The notes under the pieces were generated by a model. That model ran no database searches. It saw nothing but the letters and a program-made list of their open reading frames with translations, and had not been told where the DNA came from. From an uncultured Pelagibacteraceae bacterium (GTDB lineage Bacteria > Pseudomonadota > Alphaproteobacteria > Pelagibacterales > Pelagibacteraceae): 64,000 bases of DNA. Positions 54,110 through 62,385 of this stretch are shown in pieces; position 1 is the first letter of the stretch, and the number at the start of each line of letters is the position of its first letter. The DNA lies in contig CACJHW010000001.1 of the NCBI GenBank assembly GCA_902593285.1, positions 1 through 64,000 of the forward strand. The letters run 5' to 3'. The position numbers and the translations under genes were made by a program.

Positions 54110-55039
54110 ATGAAACATTTCATTAATTTAAAGGATATACCTGCAAAAGATCTAAGAAAAATCATTATAGATGCTAAGAAAAGAAAAAGTTTAAGAAAAA
54201 AACTAAGCACTCTTGAAGTTGACAAAGGAGCACCTCTTAAGGGTAAGATTTTGATTCAAATGTTTGAAAAAGCAAGTTCGAGAACAAGAATAAGTTTTTA
54301 TTTAGCAATAAAACAGCTAGGAGGAGGTACTTTAACTTTACGTTCTAATGAACTCCATTTAGGTCAAGGTGGGGAAAGTATTGCTGACACTGCTAAAATT
54401 CTTTCTACTTATGGTGATGGTTTTATGATGAGAACTGATAGTGATAAAAAGATTAAAGATTTTAAAAAATATTTATCAGTTCCAATTATTAATGGTCTAA
54501 GCCCGTCGTCACATCCTACACAAGTTTTATCTGATATTTTTACAGTTGAAGAAATATTAAAAAAACCTATTTCAAAATTGAATATTTGTTGGATAGGTGA
54601 CTCAAACAATGTTTTGGAAAGTTTAATAGCTGCATCAGTAAAATTTTCTTTTAAACTAAGTATTGGTTGTCCAAAAAAATTTGAACCAGGAAAAGAAGTT
54701 AGAGCCTGGGTAAAAATAAATAATAAAAAAATTTATATTTATAATGATGCAAAAAAAGCAGTATCTGGTGCTGATGTAATTTTTTCAGATAAAGTTATTT
54801 CCTTAAATGACAAAGTTAATAAGAAGAAAAAAATAAAGGAGTTTAAAAATTTTAAAATTGATAAAAAATTGATGAGTTATGCAAAAAAAAGTTGTATTTT
54901 TTTACATTGTTTACCTAGAGGAGATGAGGTAAGTAATGAAGTTTTCTTAGGTAAAAAATCTCATGTGTGGCAACAAGCACTCAATAGAGTTCACGTACAA
55001 AAAAGTATTTTATTATATTGTTTTGGAAAATTAAGGTAG
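54110..55039 (+). CDS. argF: ornithine carbamoyltransferase
   Basis: 309 residues. Carbamoyl-phosphate motif EKASSRTRISF, NGLSPSSHPTQVLSD (canonical HPcQ, here HPTQ), and the ornithine-site HCLPRG. It makes citrulline. The argD-argF pair is usual in alphaproteobacteria. The last 9 nt overlap the convergent cytochrome c gene. Confidence 0.95.
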   Translation: MKHFINLKDIPAKDLRKIIIDAKKRKSLRKKLSTLEVDKGAPLKGKILIQMFEKASSRTRISFYLAIKQLGGGTLTLRSNELHLGQGGESIADTAKILSTYGDGFMMRTDSDKKIKDFKKYLSVPIINGLSPSSHPTQVLSDIFTVEEILKKPISKLNICWIGDSNNVLESLIAASVKFSFKLSIGCPKKFEPGKEVRAWVKINNKKIYIYNDAKKAVSGADVIFSDKVISLNDKVNKKKKIKEFKNFKIDKKLMSYAKKSCIFLHCLPRGDEVSNEVFLGKKSHVWQQALNRVHVQKSILLYCFGKLR

Positions 55040-55570
55040 CGGCAAAGGGCTGTCTGAGTTCTCATTTAAATATTTTATTACAGAAGCTCTATCTTTTTCT
55101 TTTCTAAGACCTGCGTACGCCATTTTTGTTCCCTTTATCCATTTAGCAGGTTTAATTAAAAATCCATTGAGTTCTTCAAAAGTCCAATTCTTATCATATG
55201 CAGCTAACGCTTTGGAATATTTATATTCTTCAATAGCTCCAACTTTTCTTCCTACAACGTTATACAGAGCTGGACCTATAGCATTTTTTCCTCCTTTAAC
55301 AATTGAATGACAAGCTGCACATTTTTTAAAAACTTTTTCACCATGCGCAATATCTCCCATTGCCATCAGTGCTGATATATCAATTTTGTCTGACGTAGTA
55401 CTTGAGCTGGTTGTGGATACAGTAGTAGCAGCTTCTACTTCAATCGAATAACCAGGTGTTTCAGGTTTCTCTACATGGAATATGACATCAGATAATTTTC
55501 CAATACCGATAACAATTAGAGCAACCATTAAAACTGCAGCAACTATTTTATTTATTTCGAAAGAATCCAT
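55031..55570 (-). CDS. cycM: membrane-anchored cytochrome c (CycM/c552 type)
   Basis: 179 residues. N-terminal uncleaved signal-anchor (about 9-28), Thr/Ser-rich linker, then a class I cytochrome c domain with heme site CAACH (84-88), GPALYNVVGRKVG and a likely Met ligand in WIKGTKMAYAGL. It carries electrons from the bc1 complex to the terminal oxidase. CycM-type alphaproteobacterial protein. Confidence 0.92.
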   Translation of the reverse strand: MDSFEINKIVAAVLMVALIVIGIGKLSDVIFHVEKPETPGYSIEVEAATTVSTTSSSTTSDKIDISALMAMGDIAHGEKVFKKCAACHSIVKGGKNAIGPALYNVVGRKVGAIEEYKYSKALAAYDKNWTFEELNGFLIKPAKWIKGTKMAYAGLRKEKDRASVIKYLNENSDSPLPLP

Positions 55571-55639
55571 TTTTTCTAAATTTTGTAGTGAACGTATAAC
55601 ATGATAAATTAAAAAAAAGATAAAATTTAATGTATAAAT

Positions 55640-55669
55640 TTGCCTCTATAGTTGTTTAATGAGTATAAT
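55640..55669 (+). promoter_or_regulatory. candidate promoter for kdsB-pheA
   Basis: TTGCCT (55640-55645) and a perfect TATAAT (55664-55669), 18-bp spacer, 14 nt before the kdsB start. Confidence 0.5.
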
Positions 55670-55683
55670 AATTTGAAAATATA

Positions 55684-56415
55684 ATGAAAACTTTAGTAAT
55701 TATACCCTCTAGAATGTCTGCTACTAGGTTGCCAGGTAAACCTTTGCTAAAAATAAATGGTTTATCAATTATTTCTCATGTATCCAAAAAAGCAGAGGAG
55801 GCTAATATTGGAGATGTGATTGTAGCTACAGAAGACCAGGAGATATTTGAGGATGTTAAAGGCAATGGTTTTAACGCTATTTTGACTAGTAATAAACACA
55901 AAACAGGTACAGATAGAATTCACGAGGCACTTAAAAAATCAAATATTAAGGATGTTGATTTTATTATGAATTTACAAGGCGATGAACCAGCAATCGACAT
56001 TCAAGATATAGTAAAATTGAATGATAAAATGCAGAAAAATTCTTTTAATATAGGAACTCTTGCTGCAAAAATAAAAGACAATAAAAACTTGAGAAATGAA
56101 AATATTGTAAAGGTCATTACTGAAAATGCTCTAGGAGAGAACAATTTTCCAAAGGGCATTTCTTTTTTAAGAATGTCTGAGAGGATAGATAATATTTATC
56201 ATCATATAGGGGTTTATTGCTATTCAAAAGATTCACTCGAAAAATTTGTTCAACTAAGTCAATCTAAAAATGAAATAAAAAATCGGTTGGAGCAATTACG
56301 AGCATTAGATAATAATATTGATATTAATGTTTCACTTGCAAAGTCATCTCCAATAGGAGTAGATACTGAGGAAGATTATCTAGCCTTAAAAAAAATAATG
56401 GAATATAAGAATTGA
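55684..56415 (+). CDS. kdsB: 3-deoxy-manno-octulosonate cytidylyltransferase
   Basis: 243 residues. IIPSRMSATRLPGKPL (CTP loop), ATEDQEI, KTGTDRIHEA, NLQGDEPAIDIQDI, HHIGVYCY, EQLRALDN. It activates Kdo as CMP-Kdo for lipid A core; kdsD is at 49673. The stop overlaps pheA by 4 nt. Confidence 0.95.
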   Translation: MKTLVIIPSRMSATRLPGKPLLKINGLSIISHVSKKAEEANIGDVIVATEDQEIFEDVKGNGFNAILTSNKHKTGTDRIHEALKKSNIKDVDFIMNLQGDEPAIDIQDIVKLNDKMQKNSFNIGTLAAKIKDNKNLRNENIVKVITENALGENNFPKGISFLRMSERIDNIYHHIGVYCYSKDSLEKFVQLSQSKNEIKNRLEQLRALDNNIDINVSLAKSSPIGVDTEEDYLALKKIMEYKN

Positions 56416-57248
56416 TGAGTAAAATTTATTTTCAAGGAACCTTTGGTGCATATTCTCATTTAGCAGCAATTTCTATTGATCCTAAAGCAGAAATATTGCC
56501 CTGTAAAACTTTTGATGATTGTTTTAACAAAGCATCTGAAGAAACAGATAGCAGAATTATAATTCCAGAGTCAAATAGAATTACTGGTAATATTGGAATT
56601 GAATATTTAATATTTAAACATAGGCTAAATATCTATAAAGAGCATTTTCAAAAAATTGAGCACAACTTATTAGGACAACCTGGTGCGAAATTAAAAGATA
56701 TTAAAGAAGTATACTCACACGCACAAGGTTTGTCTCAGTGTTCAAAATTTATAAAAGAAAATAATTTAGTAGAACATATAAGGGCAGACACTGCTGGATC
56801 TGCTGAAATGATTTCGAAAACGAAAGATGTTAAGCAATCAGCTATAGCATCCTCATTGAGTGCCGAAATTTATGGCTTGGAAGTTATTAAAAAAAATATA
56901 GAAAATGAAAGTGGAAACCTGACAAGATTTTTGGTTATGGGAAAAAATATTTCTCAACCAGAATTTAAAGATAAAACTTACATAACCTCTTTTTTATTTA
57001 AATTGAAAAGTAAGCCAGCTGCCCTTTATCAATCATTAGGAGGTTTTGCTATTAATGGTGTAAATTTAACTAAACTACAAAGTTATCCAGAAAAAAATAG
57101 TTTCGACTCTTATTTCTTCTTATGTGATTTGGATGGACACATCGAAGATCCAAAAGTTCAGAAATCTCTTGAAGAGCTAGGTCTTCATTGTGAGGATTTT
57201 CACGTTCTAGGTGTTTTCGAAGCAGATAACTTGAGACGAAAAAAATAA
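56412..57248 (+). CDS. pheA: prephenate dehydratase
   Basis: 278 residues, monofunctional (no chorismate mutase domain). FQGTFGAYSHLAA start, ESNRITGNIG, the catalytic Thr region in ADTAGSAEMIS, ENESGNLTRFLVMG, and a C-terminal ACT domain with LYQSLGGFAINGVNLTKLQSYP that would bind phenylalanine. It forms phenylpyruvate. Confidence 0.94.
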   Translation: MMSKIYFQGTFGAYSHLAAISIDPKAEILPCKTFDDCFNKASEETDSRIIIPESNRITGNIGIEYLIFKHRLNIYKEHFQKIEHNLLGQPGAKLKDIKEVYSHAQGLSQCSKFIKENNLVEHIRADTAGSAEMISKTKDVKQSAIASSLSAEIYGLEVIKKNIENESGNLTRFLVMGKNISQPEFKDKTYITSFLFKLKSKPAALYQSLGGFAINGVNLTKLQSYPEKNSFDSYFFLCDLDGHIEDPKVQKSLEELGLHCEDFHVLGVFEADNLRRKK

Positions 57249-57258
57249 GAATCTTTTC

Positions 57259-57288
57259 TTGTAGATTAGAAATTTTAACTGCTATAAT
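57259..57288 (+). promoter_or_regulatory. promoter of the SRP RNA gene
   Basis: TTGTAG (57259-57264) and TATAAT (57283-57288) with an 18-bp spacer, placing the start point near 57295, exactly where the SRP RNA stem begins. Confidence 0.6.
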
Positions 57289-57294
57289 GTTCTT

Positions 57295-57378
57295 GGAGGC
57301 TAGAGGTGGATGCTGCTTGAACCCGACCAGATCTTAACGGAAGCAGTCGTAGAGACAGTTATTCAGGTTCTAGTCTCC
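57295..57378 (+). ncRNA. ffs: signal recognition particle RNA, small bacterial type
   Basis: About 84 nt. Closing stem GGAGGCTAG (57295-57303) pairs with CTAGTCTCC (57370-57378). The internal symmetric loop and GAAGCAG of SRP domain IV (Ffh-binding) are present. The 19-nt core of domain IV aligns to the E. coli one, but the apical tetraloop is UAAC instead of GGAA. Genomic order ffs-dnaX-ybaB-recR supports the call. Confidence 0.88.
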
Positions 57379-57388
57379 TTATAGATAT

Positions 57389-59044
57389 ATGAATAATAAC
57401 TCAAAAGTATTAGCATTAAAGTACAGACCACAAACTTTTGATGATCTTATTGGTCAAGAGGTTGTTGCAGAAACTATTACAAATTCAATTAAAGCTGACA
57501 AAATACCTAATGCATATTTGTTCACTGGAATTAGAGGAATAGGAAAAACCACAACAGCACGAATTGTTGCTAAAGCACTTAATTGTTTAAATGGTATCGA
57601 TAATTTATGTAAAGAAAACTTTTGTGAAAGCTGTAAATCTATAAGCGAGTCTAATCATATAGATGTACTTGAAATGGATGCAGCAAGCAAAACAGGTGTA
57701 GATGACGTAAGAGATTTAATAGAATTTTCAAGATATGGGCCTACCTCGGCTAAATATAAAATCTTCATTATTGATGAAGTTCATATGTTAAGTAAACAAG
57801 CATTTAATGCTTTATTGAAAACTTTAGAGGAACCACCAGAATATCTAAAATTTATTTTTGCAACTACAGAAATTAAAAAAATTCCAATTACAGTAGTATC
57901 TAGATGTCAAAGATTTGATCTATCTAGAATTAAATCCTCAGAATTATTGGAGTTTATTAAAAAAATTAAGGACAAGGAAAATGGAAAAATAAGCGATGAT
58001 GCTTTAAAACTTATAATAAAAATTTCTGAGGGTTCTGTTAGAGACTCTTTATCATTGCTGGATAGAGCATTATTAAGTTTGGATGCAGGAAAAGAATTAG
58101 ACTTAAATTCAGCTCAGAAAATTTTTGGGTATTTTGATAAATCTCAATTAATCGATTTGTTTGAACTAATTTTAAAAGGTGAAGAAACAAAAGTAATAAG
58201 TATTTATAGAAAAATTTATGACCAAGGTGTTGAGCCAAAGGTTTTTATCAATGATTTCTTAGAGTTACTTTACTACTTTAAAAATATAAATTCTTTAACT
58301 TTAGAAAGTACAAACTTTTCATTAAACGATGAAGAATTTTCTAAAATTAAAAATTTATCAAATCAAATTGATTCAGAGGTATTAATATTATTTTGGCAAT
58401 TCGCTATCTCTTCTCTCGAAGAGATAGACATAGTTTCTAATCAACACCTTTCAATTGAGATGTTCTTAATAAGACTAATGTATTTAAGTTCTGTAAAATC
58501 TGAAAATAAAATTGAAAATGCTGCGGTTGACTTAAAGAGTGAAAATTTAAATAAGAATGCAGAAAATGAATTAATTTCTAAAACAATAAATCAAATTAAG
58601 AATGTTGCACAGGAAGAAAAAACTAAACCAGAAGTTCAAACAGAAATCAAAGCAGAACATAAAATTAATATAAATGCATTCGAGGATCTAATCGAAATCT
58701 GTGCAAAAAAAAAAGAGATTAAACTAAAATATGAGTTAGAAAAAAACGTTAATCTTGTAAAATTTGAAAAAAATAGAATTGAAATATCTTTTAATGAAAG
58801 TTTAGACAAAGATTTTGTAAAAGATTTATCATCAAAACTTTTTGAATGGACTGGGGAAAGATGGATTATTACATTTAGTAAATTAAAGGGGCAAATGTCA
58901 GTTAAAGACAAACAAAAGAATATTAAAAAACAATTAATTGATGAAATGAAAAATTCAGAAATATTTAAAATTGTGATGGATAGATTTCCTGACGCAGAAT
59001 TAATAGATGTAAATTCAAACAAAGATGGGGTTGATAATGACTGA
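57389..59044 (+). CDS. dnaX: DNA polymerase III subunit tau (and possibly gamma)
   Basis: 551 residues. KYRPQTFDDLIGQE, Walker A GIRGIGKTTT (47-56), four Cys zinc module (C..C..C..C about 66-87), Walker B IIDEVHML, SRCQRFDL sensor. It is the clamp-loader ATPase. A run of ten A (58705-58714) at codons 439-442 follows domain III. Gain or loss of one A leads within three codons to a stop (products of about 444-445 residues). The tau-specific C-terminus contains ELEKNVNLVKFEKNRIE. The start is 10 nt after the SRP RNA. Confidence 0.95.
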   Translation: MNNNSKVLALKYRPQTFDDLIGQEVVAETITNSIKADKIPNAYLFTGIRGIGKTTTARIVAKALNCLNGIDNLCKENFCESCKSISESNHIDVLEMDAASKTGVDDVRDLIEFSRYGPTSAKYKIFIIDEVHMLSKQAFNALLKTLEEPPEYLKFIFATTEIKKIPITVVSRCQRFDLSRIKSSELLEFIKKIKDKENGKISDDALKLIIKISEGSVRDSLSLLDRALLSLDAGKELDLNSAQKIFGYFDKSQLIDLFELILKGEETKVISIYRKIYDQGVEPKVFINDFLELLYYFKNINSLTLESTNFSLNDEEFSKIKNLSNQIDSEVLILFWQFAISSLEEIDIVSNQHLSIEMFLIRLMYLSSVKSENKIENAAVDLKSENLNKNAENELISKTINQIKNVAQEEKTKPEVQTEIKAEHKININAFEDLIEICAKKKEIKLKYELEKNVNLVKFEKNRIEISFNESLDKDFVKDLSSKLFEWTGERWIITFSKLKGQMSVKDKQKNIKKQLIDEMKNSEIFKIVMDRFPDAELIDVNSNKDGVDND

Positions 59045-59354
59045 TTTTAGTAAAATTTTAGATAAAGCAAAAGAACTTGAGGCAAAAATGAAAGAAAGCC
59101 AACAAAAAATTAAGGAAATTAGAGTTGAAGGAGTTTCGGGCTCGAATTCTGTTAAGATAACTTTGGATGGAGAGGGAGAGATGCAAACAATAAAGTTATC
59201 TGATGAAATTATGAAAGAGGACAAAACCATAATTGAAGATTTAATTGTTGCAGCACATAATAGTGCTAAATCTCAACTTAAATCAAAGACAACTGAGGAA
59301 ATTTCAAAAGCAACTGGAGGTTTTGGAATTCCTGGTTTTAAATGGCCTTTATAG
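59037..59354 (+). CDS. ybaB: YbaB/EbfC nucleoid-associated protein
   Basis: 105 residues from the ATG at 59037, overlapping the dnaX stop. LDKAKELEAKMKESQQKIKEIRVEGVSG, ITLDGEGEMQTIKLSDE and the C-terminal ATGGFGIPGFKWP are the family pattern. Dimeric DNA-binding protein. Conserved dnaX-ybaB-recR operon. Confidence 0.95.
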   Translation: MTDFSKILDKAKELEAKMKESQQKIKEIRVEGVSGSNSVKITLDGEGEMQTIKLSDEIMKEDKTIIEDLIVAAHNSAKSQLKSKTTEEISKATGGFGIPGFKWPL

Positions 59355-59357
59355 TAG

Positions 59358-59969
59358 ATGCAAAACATCAGTGAGATAGAAGAATTAATTAAATTAATTT
59401 CAAAACTTCCTGGTTTAGGGCCCAAATCAGCAAAAAGAATTGTTTTAAAATTAATAAATAATCGTGACGAACTTGTAAAACCTATGGCAAATACATTGGC
59501 GCAAGTTTATAAAAATGTAGTTAGATGCAATTCATGTGGTGCGTTAAAGTCAAATTCAAATGGATGTCTAAATTGTGAGAATACAAGAGAAAAATATAAT
59601 AAAATTTGTGTAGTAGAGGATATTGCGGACCAATGGTCGATTGAAAATTCAAATATCTTTCAGGGCTATTTTCATATTTTGGGTGGAACAATTTCTTCAG
59701 TTGGCCAAAGAAAAGAAGATTTATTAATCAATTCATTAGTAGAAAGAGTTAACAGAGATAAAATCGAGGAGGTAATTCTAGCAACTAGTGCAACTGTGGA
59801 AGGTCAAACAACCGCATACTACATTCAAGATAGTTTAAAAAATTTAGATGTTAAAATTACTAAATTAGCACAAGGTTTGCCAGTAGGAGGAGAGATTGAA
59901 AGTCTAGATGATGGGACTTTATTTTCTGCTTTTAAAAATCGATCTAATTTGGTTTCGAACTCAGATTAG
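59358..59969 (+). CDS. recR: recombination protein RecR
   Basis: 203 residues. Helix-hairpin-helix (KLPGLGPKSAKRIVLKLI), Cys4 zinc finger (CNSCGALKSNSNGCLNC), TOPRIM (ICVVEDIADQWSIENS), and the Walker-B-like LAQGLPVGGEIESLDDGTLFSA. RecFOR pathway clamp. It overlaps the glcB 3' end by 26 nt, convergently. Confidence 0.95.
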   Translation: MQNISEIEELIKLISKLPGLGPKSAKRIVLKLINNRDELVKPMANTLAQVYKNVVRCNSCGALKSNSNGCLNCENTREKYNKICVVEDIADQWSIENSNIFQGYFHILGGTISSVGQRKEDLLINSLVERVNRDKIEEVILATSATVEGQTTAYYIQDSLKNLDVKITKLAQGLPVGGEIESLDDGTLFSAFKNRSNLVSNSD

Positions 59970-62118
59970 ATTTTTTTTTCAATCTATTTAAATGAAGTAA
60001 TGGTTCTGTATAACCTGAAGGTTGTTCTTTGCCTTTAAACACTAAATCACACGCAGTTTGAAATGCTATAGAGTTTTCGTAATCACCGCTCATTTTAACA
60101 TATAGCGGATCATCTTTGTTCTGGTCGTCTACTATTTTTGCCATCTCTTTCATTATTTCAGTTACTTGTATTTTTGTTGTAATTCCATGATGTATCCAGT
60201 TTGCTATATGTTGAGATGAAATTCTAAGAGTGGCCCTGTCTTCCATCAAACCTATGTTATTAATATCTGGCACTTTTGAACAACCTATACCTTGATCAAC
60301 CCATCTAACAACATACCCTAATAAAGTTTGTGCAGAATTAGAAATTTCTTTATTTATATCTTCTACAGACCAATTAGGTCTGTCTGCTATTGGGATTGTT
60401 AGGAGATCATCAAGCTTAGCTGATTCTCTATCAGTTAATTTTTTTTGTTCGTTAAAAATATTTATTTCATGATAATGTAAAGCATGTAGCGCAGCTGCTG
60501 TTGGAGAAGGGACCCATGCGCAGTTTGCACCTGCTTTTAAGTGTCCTGTTTTTTGCTCCATCATATCTTTCATTTTATCGGGCATTGCCCACATTCCTTT
60601 TCCAATTTGAGCTTTACCAGAAAACCCACAACTTAAACCAATATCAACATTATTGTTTTCGTAAGCAGTAATCCATTTAGATGATTTCATATCACCTTTT
60701 TTAATCATAGGACCAGCTTCCATTGATGTATGCATTTCATCACCAGTTCTATCCAAGAATCCAGTATTAATAAAAAAAACTCTATTTTTAAGACTTCTAA
60801 TACATTCTTTTAAATTTGCTGATGTTCTTCTCTCTTCATCCATAATACCAATCTTACAAGTGTACTTAGGTAAATTTAGAACTTCCTCAACTTTAGAAAA
60901 AATTAAATCTGTAAATGCTGTCTCGTCTGGACCATGCATTTTAGGTTTTACAATATAAACTGATCCAGTTCTTGAATTATTTTTATTTTTAATATCATGT
61001 AGCGCGGCTGCTGTAGTTATAAATGCATCCATAATACCCTCAGGTATTTCACTTCCATCACTCAATAAAATTGAAGGATTTGTCATAAGATGACCAACGT
61101 TTCTTACAAGCAATAGACTCCTACCATGTAACTTTAAACCTTTGCCATCTTTTGAGATATAACTTCTGTTTGGATTTAATTTTCTCTCAAATAATTTTCC
61201 TTCCTTTTCAAATTTTGACTTAAGGTCTCCTTTCATTAGACCTAGCCAATTTCTATAACAAATAATTTTATCTTCCGAGTCAACTGCTGCTACACTATCT
61301 TCATTATCACAAATTGTTGAAACTGCAGATTCTAGTATAATATCACTAATACCTGCATGATCTTGTTGAGCAGCAAAAGCTCTTGAGTCCTTTAGAATTT
61401 CAATATGTAAATTATTATTTTTTAAAATAATTGCAGATGGATTATCGCTTTCGCCTCTGTGCCCAACAAATTTATTTTCATCCTCCAAATCAAAAATATC
61501 TGCACCTTTTAAAGCTTTTAATTTCCCATATTTCACTGCAAAACTTGTAATTTTATTCCAACTTAATCCTGCTAATGGAAAGTATTTATTTAAAAAATCC
61601 CTTCCATATTTTATAACCATTTCACCTCTTAAAGGGTCATACCGCTCAGATACGCTATCTTCAGACTGTTCAATTACATCTGTACCATAAAGACTATCAT
61701 ATAAACTCATCCATCTTGCATTTGCAGCATTTAATGCATACCTCGCATTCATAACAGGCACTACCAATTGAGGTCCAGCTATACTGGCAATTTCTTCATC
61801 AACCTTTTCAGTTTCTATTTTAAAATCAGGTCCTTCATTTTTTAAATAACCAATTTCTAATAAAAATTTTTTGTACTCATCTGAATTAAATTCTTTACCT
61901 TTATTTTTGATATGCCAATCATCTATTTTCTTCTGTAAATCTTCCCTTAATTTAATTAATTCTTTATTTTTTGGTGCTAAGTCATCAAGAGTTTTTTCTA
62001 AACCTAACCAAAAATTTTCTGAAGATACATTTGTATTTTTTAATAATTCATCATTTACAAAGTTTGATAGCTTTTCAGATACCTGAAGATTATTAATTTT
62101 AATGTATTTTTCTTGCAT
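59944..62118 (-). CDS. glcB: malate synthase G
   Basis: 724 residues, normal MSG length. It contains VPVMNARYALNAANARWMSLYDSLYG, RNVGHLMTNPSI, VYIVKPKMHGPDE, GIMDEERRTSANL, NTGFLDRTGDEMHTSMEAGPM, and CAWVPSPTAAALHALHYH. It condenses glyoxylate and acetyl-CoA to malate, here under control of a tandem glycine riboswitch in its 5' leader. The link between glycine and glyoxylate use is a documented SAR11 trait. Confidence 0.96.
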   Translation of the reverse strand: MQEKYIKINNLQVSEKLSNFVNDELLKNTNVSSENFWLGLEKTLDDLAPKNKELIKLREDLQKKIDDWHIKNKGKEFNSDEYKKFLLEIGYLKNEGPDFKIETEKVDEEIASIAGPQLVVPVMNARYALNAANARWMSLYDSLYGTDVIEQSEDSVSERYDPLRGEMVIKYGRDFLNKYFPLAGLSWNKITSFAVKYGKLKALKGADIFDLEDENKFVGHRGESDNPSAIILKNNNLHIEILKDSRAFAAQQDHAGISDIILESAVSTICDNEDSVAAVDSEDKIICYRNWLGLMKGDLKSKFEKEGKLFERKLNPNRSYISKDGKGLKLHGRSLLLVRNVGHLMTNPSILLSDGSEIPEGIMDAFITTAAALHDIKNKNNSRTGSVYIVKPKMHGPDETAFTDLIFSKVEEVLNLPKYTCKIGIMDEERRTSANLKECIRSLKNRVFFINTGFLDRTGDEMHTSMEAGPMIKKGDMKSSKWITAYENNNVDIGLSCGFSGKAQIGKGMWAMPDKMKDMMEQKTGHLKAGANCAWVPSPTAAALHALHYHEINIFNEQKKLTDRESAKLDDLLTIPIADRPNWSVEDINKEISNSAQTLLGYVVRWVDQGIGCSKVPDINNIGLMEDRATLRISSQHIANWIHHGITTKIQVTEIMKEMAKIVDDQNKDDPLYVKMSGDYENSIAFQTACDLVFKGKEQPSGYTEPLLHLNRLKKKSNLSSKPN

Positions 62119-62130
62119 AGCACTTAATTT

Positions 62131-62276
62131 CGTACCCCATCTGTATTTTTGCCTGAGAGCTTTACTCCTTCGGCGGAAATCAATCTCTTTCCAGAGTGTT
62201 ATGCTTTAATCGGTCCTTTTGCCTGAGAGTTTCCGGGGTGGTTGCTCCTTCGGCGCTATAAATAGTCTCTCCCGAT
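62131..62276 (-). promoter_or_regulatory. tandem glycine riboswitch upstream of glcB
   Basis: Minus strand. Aptamer 1 (62276-62209) has CGGGAGAGAC, GCCGAAGGAGCAA and CTCTCAGGCAAAAGGACCGAT. Aptamer 2 (about 62197-62131) has TGGAAAGAG, CCGCCGAAGGAGTAAAG and CTCTCAGGCAAAAATACAG. Both carry the CCGAAGGAG and CUCUCAGGCAAAA cores of the glycine aptamer. The glcB start is 13 nt downstream, so it probably acts on translation initiation. A glycine riboswitch on malate synthase is known from SAR11. Confidence 0.93.
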
Positions 62277-62282
62277 AATGGA

Positions 62283-62310
62283 TTTGTATCTGTTAAATGA
62301 TTTAAGTCAA
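62283..62310 (-). promoter_or_regulatory. promoter of glcB/glycine riboswitch
   Basis: Minus strand TTGACT (62310-62305) and TACAAA (62288-62283) with a 16-bp spacer. The expected start point lies at about 62276, at the first base of aptamer 1. Confidence 0.55.
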
Positions 62311-62373
62311 TTAATAAGAATTACACCTAATTTCATATCATTTTATTGCCTTTTTTGTATTTTAACCATTCGC

Positions 62374-62379
62374 TATAAA
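62374..62379 (+). promoter_or_regulatory. candidate -10 element for accA
   Basis: TATAAA ends 6 nt before the accA ATG; a start there would make a leaderless mRNA. The -35 is poor, so this is tentative. Confidence 0.25.
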
Positions 62380-62385
62380 TAAAGT

